Shown here one piece after another: positions 55,888-63,813 of a stretch of DNA of 64,000 nt; the stretch's first letter is position 1; each line of letters opens with the position of its first letter. The notes under the pieces were generated by a model. That model saw nothing but the letters and a program-made list of their open reading frames with translations, searched no databases and was not told the DNA's origin. The stretch covers positions 1-64,000 of the forward strand of contig CAVUCE010000011.1 of assembly GCA_963739985.1 (NCBI GenBank). Direction: 5' to 3'. This DNA comes from CAVUCE01 sp963739985 (GTDB taxonomy: Bacteria; Bacteroidota; Ignavibacteria; Ignavibacteriales; Ignavibacteriaceae). A program made the translations under genes and the position numbers.

Positions 55888-57378
55888 ATGAATATACTAA
55901 TGGTTTACCCGATGTATCCCGATACATTCTGGAGTTTTAAGCACGCTTTGAAATTTGTATCTAAGAAAGCGAGTTTCCCTCCCTTAGGACTTTTAACGGT
56001 AGCCTCCATACTGCCAAAAGGTTGGAATAAAAAGCTAATCGATATGAATGCAAGCCAGTTAAACGATGATGACATTCTTTGGGCAGATTTTATTTTTATT
56101 AGTGCAATGTCAATTCAAAGTGAGTCCGCCGATAAGGTTATTCAACAATGTAAAAAATTAAAAGCAAAAATTGTTGCCGGCGGTCCTTTATTTACAAGCA
56201 GCCCGGAACTTTATAATGACATTGACCATCTTGTTCTCAATGAAGCAGAAATCACTTTACCGTTGTTCTTAAATGATCTGAACAATGGAACACTAAAACA
56301 AAAATATACTTCGGAAGACTGGGCGAATATTACAACTACTCCCCTACCTGATTGGAATCTTATTTCAATGAAGAATTATACATCAATGAATGTACAGTAT
56401 TCAAGGGGATGCCCTTTTGACTGCGACTTTTGTGATATCACAGTACTTTACGGCAGAAAACCGCGTACTAAAACAAAGGAACAGGTAATAGCTGAACTGG
56501 ATATATTATATTTTTCCGGCTGGCGTGGCCCCGTATTTTTTGTTGATGATAATTTCATTGGTAATAAAGCGAAACTGAAAAAAGAAATTCTTCCTGCTAT
56601 TGCAGATTGGATGGATAAAAGGAAAAGTCCTTTCTTTCTGAACACGGAAGCCTCAATCAATCTTGCCGATGATGAAATGCTGATGCAGCTTATGGTTAAA
56701 GCAGGGTTTGAAGCCGTCTTTATAGGAATTGAAACACCTAACGATGAAAGCCTGGTTGAGTGTAATAAAATTCAAAACAGAAACCGTGATCTAATTTCTA
56801 GTGTAAAAAAAATTCAGGAATTTGGCCTTGAAGTTCAGGGAGGATTTATTGTCGGGTTTGATAATGATCCCCCGGCAACATTTGATAAGCTTACAAACTT
56901 TATACAGGAAAGCGGTATTGTAACTGCTATGGTTGGATTATTAAATGCGCCTAGAGGAACGAAACTTCAAAAAAGATTGGAGAGCGAAGGAAGGTTATTG
57001 AATGATTTCAACGGGAACAATACTGACCTTTCAATTAATTTTATCCCTCAGATGAATCACAAAATACTTTTGGACGGGTATAAGGAAATATTGGATACCA
57101 TCTATTCACCCAAATATTACTATGAGCGAGTAATGCGCTTTTTGAAAGACTTTGAACCAAAAAAGAAAAAAGTGTTTCATCTTAACCCTGGTTACATACT
57201 AGCACTGTTTAGATCAATGTTTAAATTGGGTGTAGTAGGCAAGGAAAGGGTTTACTACTGGAAATTATTTTTCTGGTCACTATTACATAAACCGCAGTTG
57301 TTCTCACTTGCAATATTGTTTACTATTTATGGATTCCATTTCAGAAAGGTATCCGAAAGCTACTCGCGGAATATTTAG
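55888..57378 (+). CDS. B12-binding-domain radical SAM protein (DUF4070-type)
   Basis: A 496-residue protein. N-terminal cobalamin-binding Rossmann domain (about 1-140; PMYPDTFW, PPLGLLTVASILP, IVAGGPLFTS). Radical SAM core with C175, C179 and C182 (SRGCPFDCDFCDI, the CxxxCxxC cluster), VFFVDDNFIGNK and FIGIETPN. DUF4070-type C-terminal part (GGFIVGFDNDPPATF, LNAPRGTKLQKRLESEGRL). Two hydrophobic stretches near the C-terminus. Relatives include hopanoid C-2 methylases and other B12-dependent methylases, but the substrate here is unknown. It stands alone between two IS ends. Confidence 0.92.
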   Translation: MNILMVYPMYPDTFWSFKHALKFVSKKASFPPLGLLTVASILPKGWNKKLIDMNASQLNDDDILWADFIFISAMSIQSESADKVIQQCKKLKAKIVAGGPLFTSSPELYNDIDHLVLNEAEITLPLFLNDLNNGTLKQKYTSEDWANITTTPLPDWNLISMKNYTSMNVQYSRGCPFDCDFCDITVLYGRKPRTKTKEQVIAELDILYFSGWRGPVFFVDDNFIGNKAKLKKEILPAIADWMDKRKSPFFLNTEASINLADDEMLMQLMVKAGFEAVFIGIETPNDESLVECNKIQNRNRDLISSVKKIQEFGLEVQGGFIVGFDNDPPATFDKLTNFIQESGIVTAMVGLLNAPRGTKLQKRLESEGRLLNDFNGNNTDLSINFIPQMNHKILLDGYKEILDTIYSPKYYYERVMRFLKDFEPKKKKVFHLNPGYILALFRSMFKLGVVGKERVYYWKLFFWSLLHKPQLFSLAILFTIYGFHFRKVSESYSRNI

Positions 57379-57504
57379 GGAATTCAGACTTGCTTATATT
57401 TTAAGAATTATCATTTCTCTTTTTAAAATATTTATCAATTCTTTTCATATATGTAATGTTCATACTTCAACATTTATTTTTATTAAATTCAATAATTTGC
57501 TCTT

Positions 57505-57681
57505 TTATTTCTTTATATAAGCATTCAGCCCAACCACTATTGGCTTGCCATCTATTATACAATCTGTAACTACATTACCGTGTGTGGTTGCTACAACTAA
57601 TGTTTTACCAGAGGCACTTGGTGTTGGATCTTGCAATTCAATGGTAATAATAAGTTTACCATCTTCTATTTTTACTTCCAT
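57505..57681 (-). CDS. Small 58-residue conserved-type protein
   Basis: ATG at 57681 gives MEVKIEDGKLIITIELQDPT, then PSASGKTLVVATTHGNVVTD and ends KPIVVGLNAYIKK. It has a GGAGATGA purine run 12 bases before the start, a stronger ribosome site than its neighbours. The beta-hairpin DGKLIITIEL and the SGKTLVVATTHG motif are a pattern I have seen in short hypothetical proteins carried on genomic islands. No function known. It is convergent with the radical SAM gene. Confidence 0.75.
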   Translation of the reverse strand: MEVKIEDGKLIITIELQDPTPSASGKTLVVATTHGNVVTDCIIDGKPIVVGLNAYIKK

Positions 57682-57822
57682 AGTTTCATCTCCTTAATGT
57701 TAACTACTTTAAAAAACAACTGGTGTTACAAAGTCCGAATGCGAATACGCAGTCAGATGTTATGTTTAAAAAGTCTCAAAAAATAGTTCCATTTATTTAA
57801 CAATTCAAAGGAGACTTTTACA

Positions 57823-57939
57823 ATGAACAAGATCTATTTTAATAATGCAAATTTCTTCATCGGCATTGATAATCACCTTAAGAATTGAAGAGTAACCATT
57901 CGGAATTCCGGTTTGGAACTTAAAACCTTTTCTATGAAC
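57823..57939 (+). pseudogene. 5' fragment of an IS110-family transposase
   Basis: ATG 57823 reads NKIYFNNANFFIGIDNHLKN, then TGA at 57886-57888 where tryptophan is expected, then RVTIRNSGLELKTFSMN in the same frame. FFIGID-HLKN is the start of the DEDD-type IS110 transposase. A purine-rich AAAGGAGA precedes the ATG. After 39 codons the coding sequence meets the IS3-type end at 57940, so about 90 percent of the gene is missing. Confidence 0.75.
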
Positions 57940-57983
57940 ATATAGTTGCTTTTATGTTTGCATACTATTTGGGGGTCGGTTCA
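57940..57983 (-). mobile_element. IS3-type left end, copy 2
   Basis: On the minus strand TGAACCGACCCCCAAATAGT, then GCAAACAT-AAAAGCAACTATAT, the same length and orientation as copy 1 at 55605-55648. Its inner border adjoins the IS110 transposase fragment, so a deletion or rearrangement joined the two elements. Confidence 0.6.
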
Positions 57984-58551
57984 GTTTGATTGTGAATACA
58001 TTCAACCTGTAATACAAATCTTCACGGAATTTTCCTGATGCCACTATATATAGTCGAAAACTTCGGAGTTTCGAAAAAATAGAGGTATTTTTTTCGGATT
58101 GTATAAGAATCAGTTTTGACAATAGGCTGATACTAGTAAAAATATTTTCAAAATAATCCCTTAGGATTTAGGTTCCATAACTTCCCCCCGTGTTCCCAGA
58201 TCTACCTCGCAGTGTTTATAAAAAAATTCAAACTAGATAAGGCGTCACTCTTTCATCTTTAGATAGAAAATCAGATCTAAAAATAAATTTGTTTTGAAAA
58301 TTGTAATTAGATACAGGTTATTACTTTTTTGACTTTATAGTTGTTCTAGCGCTTTATATTATAAAATTCATTTCGATAAATTGCTACATTCCTTCACTTC
58401 AATGTTAGTTCAAAGAGCTTTTCACTTTCCGTGGATAAAGTGCTATCATGTTATGAAGATTTAAGTACTACTTAAAATTATTTTCACTTGCAAAGACAAA
58501 ATTTGATGAATGCTGAAAAATTGCTTTAATATTATAATTTTTAGTATCAGT
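57984..58551. other. Non-coding stretch between islet and ccdA
   Basis: About 570 bases with no convincing ORF. It lies downstream of the ccdA gene and probably contains IS-derived debris. I see no strong terminator with a T tract directly after ccdA. Confidence 0.5.
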
Positions 58552-59250
58552 TTAACCTTGGTAAATAAGGTAAACTCCACCGATTATTACCAAACCACCA
58601 CATGTCCTTTTTATCCACAAAATTGTTTTTGATTCCTCACTCCAATTCAAGTATTTCTGAACTTTCCCGGTTAATGTTCCTGCACCAACGATAACAGAAC
58701 AATGCCCTATTCCAAATGCTAAAAGGAAAATTATAGCAAGTAAATAGTTTGTTTGCGCTGTTTGGAATACAACTCCAAGTACAGGAGCCATAAACGCAAA
58801 AGTACAAGGTCCTAAAGCAATCCCAAATAATAAGCCCAGTATTAAAGCAGCAAACAAACCTTTGGTTTTCGTAGGACTTAATCCACCGGAGTTCCAATCG
58901 ATTTTAATTATATCAAGTAGATACAGACCCACTAGAAAAAATATTACAGCAACAAAATAATTACCATAAGGTCCAACATCTCCCATTAGTCTACCGAGTG
59001 AAGCAGTGATTATTCCTATCAAAGCAATTGTTATTAATATCCCGACTGAGAAGATTAACGAGATGTTAAACGTCCGGCCGATTGATATTTTTCCTTGAGA
59101 ACTTATAAAACCAACAACAAGCGGGATACTTGATAGATGGCATGGTGAAAGAAGAATCGATAAAACTCCCCAGCCAAAAGAAGCAAGAACAGCAATCCAT
59201 ATAGTTCCTGTCATCGCTTCATAAAGTGTAGTGAAAATACTTTCAATCAT
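58552..59250 (-). CDS. ccdA: CcdA/DsbD-type thiol:disulfide transmembrane transporter
   Basis: A 232-residue protein with about six membrane helices. The redox cysteines lie in LLSPCHLSSIPLVVGF (C37 region) and LGPCTFAFMAPVLG, the two internally repeated motifs of CcdA. It would carry reducing power from cytoplasmic thioredoxin to the periplasm. It begins one base after the stop of the exported thioredoxin gene, so it is the last gene of a thiol-redox operon. Confidence 0.92.
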   Translation of the reverse strand: MIESIFTTLYEAMTGTIWIAVLASFGWGVLSILLSPCHLSSIPLVVGFISSQGKISIGRTFNISLIFSVGILITIALIGIITASLGRLMGDVGPYGNYFVAVIFFLVGLYLLDIIKIDWNSGGLSPTKTKGLFAALILGLLFGIALGPCTFAFMAPVLGVVFQTAQTNYLLAIIFLLAFGIGHCSVIVGAGTLTGKVQKYLNWSEESKTILWIKRTCGGLVIIGGVYLIYQG

Positions 59251-59251
59251 C

Positions 59252-59683
59252 TCAACCCTTTGTGCTTTTCAACTTTACTCCTTTGTTCTGCAAAATTTTT
59301 TCTATCTCGGCTTCAGGATAGAAGCCTTCGTGACGGTGAAATTCCTTCCCATTTTCGTCTAAAAAAACCTGTGTCGGGATTAATTTGATTCCATATTTAT
59401 CGGCATAAGGTCTTTGCTCTTGAGTCCATACATCATAAAATATTACCCTTACCTGACCGGCATATTTCTTCTCTATATTCTTCATAACCGGTTGCATCAT
59501 TTTACAAGGGATGCAATTAACCGAGCCGAGTTCTATAAATGTAACTTTTGGTTTAGATATTTTTTGATTTTCAACTTTGCCCTTTTTTGTTTGTGCATTG
59601 CTATTTACAATTAATAAAACTGCAATAATCATTATTGAAAATATTTTTCCCCTAGCATGGCGGGATTTTACTTCACTCAACAT
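59252..59683 (-). CDS. Exported thioredoxin-like protein
   Basis: A 143-residue protein. A signal/anchor segment (about 13-30, ending NSNA) is followed by a thioredoxin fold: active site NCIPCKMMQPVM (C57/C60), VIFYDVWTQEQRPYADKYGI and the cis-proline LIPTQVFLDENGKE. It lies between the TM0996-type gene and ccdA with single-base gaps, so it is a likely periplasmic substrate of CcdA. Confidence 0.9.
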   Translation of the reverse strand: MLSEVKSRHARGKIFSIMIIAVLLIVNSNAQTKKGKVENQKISKPKVTFIELGSVNCIPCKMMQPVMKNIEKKYAGQVRVIFYDVWTQEQRPYADKYGIKLIPTQVFLDENGKEFHRHEGFYPEAEIEKILQNKGVKLKSTKG

Positions 59684-59684
59684 C

Positions 59685-59924
59685 TTAATTCTCCTTTAAC
59701 CAATTTAGTAATTGTTCTTCTTTAGGTATTATGCCGCTGCTTTTTAACTTTTCATTTATTACCAAACCTGGTGTCATCATTATTCCATAGCCAATCATTT
59801 CTTGAATGTCTTCAACTTTAGTTACTTCGGCTTGAATATTGTTTTTACTGATTAAGTCTCTAACTTTTGCTTCGAGAGTTCTGCATTTAGAGCAGCCGGT
59901 TCCAAGCACTTTTATAGAAATCAT
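59685..59924 (-). CDS. TM0996/MTH895-type small thioredoxin
   Basis: A 79-residue protein: IKVLGTGCSKCRTLEAKV with active site C10/C13, EVTKVEDIQEMIGYGIMMTP with cis-proline, then GLVINEKLKSSG. The glutaredoxin-like family is often found beside DUF318 permeases and arsenic genes. A paralogue lies at 62710-62979. Cytoplasmic; would pass electrons to an arsenic- or metal-handling protein. Confidence 0.9.
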   Translation of the reverse strand: MISIKVLGTGCSKCRTLEAKVRDLISKNNIQAEVTKVEDIQEMIGYGIMMTPGLVINEKLKSSGIIPKEEQLLNWLKEN

Positions 59925-60020
59925 AATTTTTCTTCCCCTAATCTATTTAATAAATTTGCTATTGAATCATTTACCGTTGTGAATTATTTTGATAATTCCA
60001 TGTTTTTTTTAGTATTCATT

Positions 60021-60695
60021 TTATTTCCAATTGTTGAATAATAATTTTAACTCGGTATATAAATTTTTACTCCTTACATATCTTTTAATTTCTTTACCTT
60101 CATTATTTACTACAATAACCACCGGTATAAAACCAACTTCATATTCATTTTGTAAATTATAGTTCGAATAAGTGTCCACTACTGCATAGTCAAATAAATG
60201 CGGATTTTCTTTTAGTAGTTTCTGAACTCCTGCTTCCTGCTGATAACAAATCTCATAAGTACATTCACAGGACATTGATGTTGAAAAGAGAATAATTTTC
60301 TGTTTTGATGATTTCTTTAACTCATTTAAAAAATAATCACCGAAAAGAGAATTGAAATTATTATTTACAGCACGGAAAGATTTTTTTAATGTATCAACAT
60401 CCGATTTACTAAAGAAATATTTCTCGAATGCTTTATAAGATTCTATTAGCAAAACTTTCTTATTCTTATAATCTTTTTCTTTAATAATTGAGTTCGAGAA
60501 GTAATTCCGGTTTTTCAGCTCACCTAATAGTCTTTCAAGTTCAATAACAGAAGATTTGTCCGGAAATTTATTTTCTAAAAAAAATAAATTGATTTGTGCA
60601 ATCTTTTCACGCGTCTCATTAATCGAATCAATAGATGATTCGCTCTTTATAAAACCGGCAAAAAACAATATGACTAATAGTAATCGTGTAAGCAT
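60021..60695 (-). CDS. Exported thioredoxin-like protein with a CxC motif
   Basis: A 224-residue protein with signal peptide (1-17) and a helical charged N-terminal half. The second half looks like a thioredoxin fold: IILFSTSMSCECTYEICYQQ (C143, C145, C150), LFDYAVVDTYSNYNLQNEYE and GFIPVVIVVNNEGKEIKRYV (cis-proline). The usual CxxC is replaced by CEC plus a third cysteine, which would suit metal or arsenic binding. Family not named. It lies four bases downstream of the permease. Confidence 0.7.
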   Translation of the reverse strand: MLTRLLLVILFFAGFIKSESSIDSINETREKIAQINLFFLENKFPDKSSVIELERLLGELKNRNYFSNSIIKEKDYKNKKVLLIESYKAFEKYFFSKSDVDTLKKSFRAVNNNFNSLFGDYFLNELKKSSKQKIILFSTSMSCECTYEICYQQEAGVQKLLKENPHLFDYAVVDTYSNYNLQNEYEVGFIPVVIVVNNEGKEIKRYVRSKNLYTELKLLFNNWK

Positions 60696-60698
60696 ATT

Positions 60699-61748
60699 TT
60701 AATAGATTAAATTGAAAAGAAATCCCACAATTATAATTCCAAAGGCAACCACCCCGACAAAAACAAAAATCAGTTGCAGCTTAAGAACTTTTTTCAGAAT
60801 AATTGTCTCAGGGAGCGAAAGTCCGATTACGCTCATCATAAACGCAAGCACGGTTCCAAGCGATGCACCTTTTTCTAACAAAGCTTGTACTATTGGGATT
60901 ATTCCAGCTGCATTAGAATACATTGGGACACCGAACATAACAGCAATAGGAACAGACCACCATGCGCTTTTTCCCATCAAGCCTGCCATAAAGTTCTCAG
61001 GCACGTAACCATGAATGCCTGCACCAACTGCAATTCCTATTACAATGTAGATCCAAACTTTTCCTACTATTTCTTTTACCGCATCTACACCCGATGAAAT
61101 TCTTTCTGAAAAAGTCGGCTTTATTTCTTCCATCTCCACTTTACCGGCTTTTATTTTATAAACCCAATCTTCAACATATCTTTCCAATTTTAACCTTCCA
61201 ATCACAAAGCCGGACAGCATTGCAATTATTAATCCGGTTGACATATACAGAAGTGCTGTCTTCCATCCGAACAAACCAAATAGAAGAACAACTGCAACTT
61301 CATTTATCATTGGTGCGGCAATCAGAAAAGAAAATGTTACTCCGAGGGGAACACCGCTTTCAACAAATCCTAAGAACAAAGGTATAGCCGAGCATGAACA
61401 AAATGGCGTTACAATTCCCAAAAGACTTGCTGATACATTTCCCGCAAAAAGTTTTTTACCACCAAGCATTTTCCTGGTTCGCTCCGGGGAAAAATATGTC
61501 CTAATTATTCCTACAACAAACACAATTAATATTAAGAGCAGTAAAACTTTTGGCACTTCAAAAATGAAAAAGCTAATTGCACTTGTCAAATGTGAATCTT
61601 TCGGAAGATTTATCAAATCAAATATTATTATATCAGAAATGCTTTGAAGGCTTAAATAAAGAAGAAGCCAGACAGGTAAAAGCAGCAGGGAAATTGTAAT
61701 TTTTACATTTTCCCTTTTTAATAATTTAACTTCTGCAAACGAATTCAT
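60699..61748 (-). CDS. arsP: DUF318-type permease (ArsP-like)
   Basis: A 349-residue protein with about eight to ten membrane helices in two halves. The family's CSCSAIPLFLGF (with cysteines in the first inverted repeat) and GVTFSFLIAAPMINEVAVVL are in the first half; VPMYSNAAGIIPIVQALLEK and LSLPETIILKKVLK in the second. ArsP relatives export trivalent organoarsenicals, and similar proteins handle other metals. Its position in an arsR/arsC/acr3 cluster supports an arsenic role. Gene symbol given by analogy only. Confidence 0.82.
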   Translation of the reverse strand: MNSFAEVKLLKRENVKITISLLLLPVWLLLYLSLQSISDIIIFDLINLPKDSHLTSAISFFIFEVPKVLLLLILIVFVVGIIRTYFSPERTRKMLGGKKLFAGNVSASLLGIVTPFCSCSAIPLFLGFVESGVPLGVTFSFLIAAPMINEVAVVLLFGLFGWKTALLYMSTGLIIAMLSGFVIGRLKLERYVEDWVYKIKAGKVEMEEIKPTFSERISSGVDAVKEIVGKVWIYIVIGIAVGAGIHGYVPENFMAGLMGKSAWWSVPIAVMFGVPMYSNAAGIIPIVQALLEKGASLGTVLAFMMSVIGLSLPETIILKKVLKLQLIFVFVGVVAFGIIIVGFLFNLIY

Positions 61749-61760
61749 TCTAATTCCTTT

Positions 61761-62247
61761 TTATAGACAAACGTTAGGAGCCTTAACGATTACTCCTTCA
61801 ACTACCTTGAAATATTTTTTCTATAACCATAAAGCAACATTAACCAGGTTTATAAGCATTGTAACTTCAACAAGCGGCCCTATAACTACCGCAAATGCTT
61901 CGCCGTTATTTATTCCAAACACTGCCACAGCTGCGGCAATTGCTAATTCGAAATTATTGCAAGTGCAAATATTAATATTGGTCCGATTATTCAATTTTGA
62001 ATAAGCGAAAGGGACAGCACTTTAACATTTTTGAATACGTCTCCAAGCTCTTCATATTTAACTTTTGCTAACGGCAGATACATCATTAGTATCAATACGA
62101 TTACGATTGGAATATTTGTTGTACCGGATTTGAAATGAATTCCAGAAATCAACGATGCCGGGGAAAAACACCGAGAAACATTGCTACAAAAATCCATAGT
62201 GTCAGGTAACGGTCAAGCAATGATAATCTTTTAGATACTTTCGGCAT
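61761..62247 (-). pseudogene. acr3: Arsenite transporter Acr3, internally deleted and frameshifted
   Basis: From ATG 62247 the start MPKVSKRLSLLDRYLTLWIF is normal Acr3. Two frame changes follow near 62160 and 62130 before SGTTNIPIVIVLILMMYLPL and KVKYEELGDVFKNVKVLSLS, then a TGA (at about 61989-61991) where tryptophan of QNWIIGP belongs. After IIGPILIFALA the sequence jumps straight to FELAIAAAVAVFGINNGEAF (the last quarter of Acr3), ending with an in-frame TAG just before KKYF. About 250 codons between are gone. It overlaps arsC by 17 bases. Confidence 0.9.
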
Positions 62248-62707
62248 TTAATTTCTCTCCGCCTTCAACTACTGCTTTGCTTTCAACTTCTTTTATCCAA
62301 TCCTTAATTTTATTTTTTATTTGGTCTCTGATTATTATGGTTCCGGAAAACTTTTCTTCATTGCTTCCACTAATAGCCGCTGGATCTGGGAAGCTCCAAT
62401 GCAGTCTTTCACAAACTCCGGGAAATATTGGACACCGTTCCGCTGAAGCTTCATCGCATACGGTAATTACGTAGCTGTATATTTTCCCCTTCTTGAATAA
62501 ATCAAAAACATCTTTGGTTTTATTATTCGAAATATCAATTCCATCTTCCTTCATTGCTTTAACAGCAAAAGGATTTAAGCCGGCAGGTTCAAGACCGGCA
62601 CTCTCCGCTTCAAATTTCCCGTTACCATAAAGATTAAGATAGGCTTCAGCCATCTGGCTACGCGCACTATTATGAATACAAACAAATAGTGCCCTCATTC
62701 CGCCCAT
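62231..62707 (-). CDS. arsC: Arsenate reductase, low-molecular-weight phosphatase type
   Basis: A 158-residue protein. P-loop CIHNSARSQM (C10 to R16, the CX5R nucleophile) and further cysteines C84, C92 and C99 (ITVCDEASAERCPIFPGVC) for the disulfide relay with thioredoxin. The usual start is at MRALFVC, three codons in (62698), which may be the true start. The C-terminal extension is longer than usual. It reduces arsenate to arsenite. It precedes the damaged acr3 and follows a TM0996-type thioredoxin with a two-base gap. Confidence 0.92.
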   Translation of the reverse strand: MGGMRALFVCIHNSARSQMAEAYLNLYGNGKFEAESAGLEPAGLNPFAVKAMKEDGIDISNNKTKDVFDLFKKGKIYSYVITVCDEASAERCPIFPGVCERLHWSFPDPAAISGSNEEKFSGTIIIRDQIKNKIKDWIKEVESKAVVEGGEKLNAESI

Positions 62708-62709
62708 AA

Positions 62710-62979
62710 TTACTCCGAACTATTAATATTTTGTTCATCAAGCGCATTTATTAACCAGTTAGTTAATGTTGATTTAGTTGGCAGCTTCCCGCTATGGATT
62801 ACTGTCCCGTTTACAACAAGCCCTGGTGTACTCATTATTCCGTAACTCATAATGTCTTTAAAGTCCGTAACTTTTTCAATATCTGCATCCATTTGATTTT
62901 CTGAAATAACTTCTCTGCAAAGCTTTTCAAGATTTATGCAGTTCGTACATCCCGAACCAAGGACTTTAATATTTAACAT
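62710..62979 (-). CDS. TM0996/MTH895-type small thioredoxin (second copy)
   Basis: An 89-residue protein: IKVLGSGCTNCINLEKLCRE with C10/C13, KVTDFKDIMSYGIMSTPGLV, NGTVIHSGKLP. Paralogous to the one at 59685-59924. It is placed between the truncated arsC and the intact arsC, so it is a candidate electron donor for arsenate reduction. Confidence 0.9.
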   Translation of the reverse strand: MLNIKVLGSGCTNCINLEKLCREVISENQMDADIEKVTDFKDIMSYGIMSTPGLVVNGTVIHSGKLPTKSTLTNWLINALDEQNINSSE

Positions 62980-62983
62980 TTTC

Positions 62984-63271
62984 TTAACTCCTTAAATTGT
63001 ATTTATAGAATTTGTAAAACTCATTTTTAATTTCGTCTCTTACTTTCCTGAATGTTGAACTGATTTCTTGTTCAGTGCCAGTTGCTTCGGCAGGATCCTC
63101 AAAACCTATGTGCAATTGCTTTCCAACTTTACCAATAAACACCGGGCATGTTTCTTCAGCATTGTCACAGACTGTAATTACACAGTTAAATGATTCATTT
63201 ATAATTTGACCAACATTCTTTGTGGATTTATTACTAAGATCAATTCCAATTTCATTCATGTGCAATCTCAA
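62984..63271 (-). pseudogene. arsC: Second arsenate reductase, 5'-truncated
   Basis: The 95 residues start MNEIGIDLSNKSTKNVGQII after a TTG and continue CVITVCDNAEETCPVF, EDPAEATGTEQEI, typical ArsC C-terminal parts. The P-loop nucleophile CX5R and about 40 N-terminal residues are absent, replaced by AT-rich DNA with an ArsR-box-like sequence (63283-63294). It cannot be a working reductase by itself. Confidence 0.82.
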
Positions 63272-63282
63272 TCTTCCTATAT

Positions 63283-63294
63283 TTAGTCAAATAT
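63283..63294 (-). promoter_or_regulatory. ArsR-box-like half-site before truncated arsC
   Basis: TTAGTCAAATAT here resembles TTAGTCGAAATAT at 63691-63703 in front of arsR, with one base missing. It may be a remnant of a second operator left by a duplication. Confidence 0.4.
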
Positions 63295-63316
63295 CGAAAT
63301 GTTAAGCAAAAAAATA

Positions 63317-63673
63317 TTATCTGCTACAGACTTCATTCCTATCGACCTTTTGAATTTTCTGTTTATCAGAGATTATCAGGCTGTCATCCGCTATCCAGAA
63401 ATCAAGCGTAGACAAAACAGAAGAAATCCGCGCATCAGATGGTTTCGGATTAACCATATAATTAACCCATTTTCCCTCTTTTTCTTCAATGATAAAGCCT
63501 ATATCACGTAGAATACTGAGGTGTTTGGAAACTGTTGATGTTGCCAGTCTGAGCACATCCGTGATTTCACATACACAAAGTGATTTAGTTTGTAGCATTT
63601 TCAAAATTCTCAGTCTGTTCGGATCTGAAAGAGCTTTGAATAGCCTGGTATTTTCTTTTATTGATGCAGTCAT
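63317..63673 (-). CDS. arsR: ArsR-family metalloregulatory repressor
   Basis: A 118-residue winged-helix protein: NTRLFKALSDPNRLRILKML, the metal-binding LCVCEI (C33/C35) at the start of the recognition region, and TSTVSKHLSILRDIGFIIEE (helix-turn-helix). The C-terminal tail may hold one more cysteine (C116). As(III)/Sb(III) binding at the CVC site would release DNA. First gene of the ars operon, with a perfect inverted repeat 18 bases upstream. Confidence 0.93.
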   Translation of the reverse strand: MTASIKENTRLFKALSDPNRLRILKMLQTKSLCVCEITDVLRLATSTVSKHLSILRDIGFIIEEKEGKWVNYMVNPKPSDARISSVLSTLDFWIADDSLIISDKQKIQKVDRNEVCSR

Positions 63674-63690
63674 ATAATCTCACTTCGTTA

Positions 63691-63714
63691 TTAGTCGAAA
63701 TATAATAAGACTAA
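63691..63714. promoter_or_regulatory. ArsR operator candidate
   Basis: TTAGTC (63691-63696) and GACTAA (63709-63714) form a perfect inverted repeat with a 12-base AT-rich centre, directly upstream of the arsR start at 63673. The position and symmetry fit an ArsR dimer site. No clear promoter element is identified. Confidence 0.65.
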
Positions 63715-63813
63715 AAGTTAAAATCAATTTATTCTTTTTGTCCTACAAACGTAAAATTAAAAATTTCTTTTATACTGTTCTCATATTCATTCTATCCTTA
63801 TTGGAATTGATTA

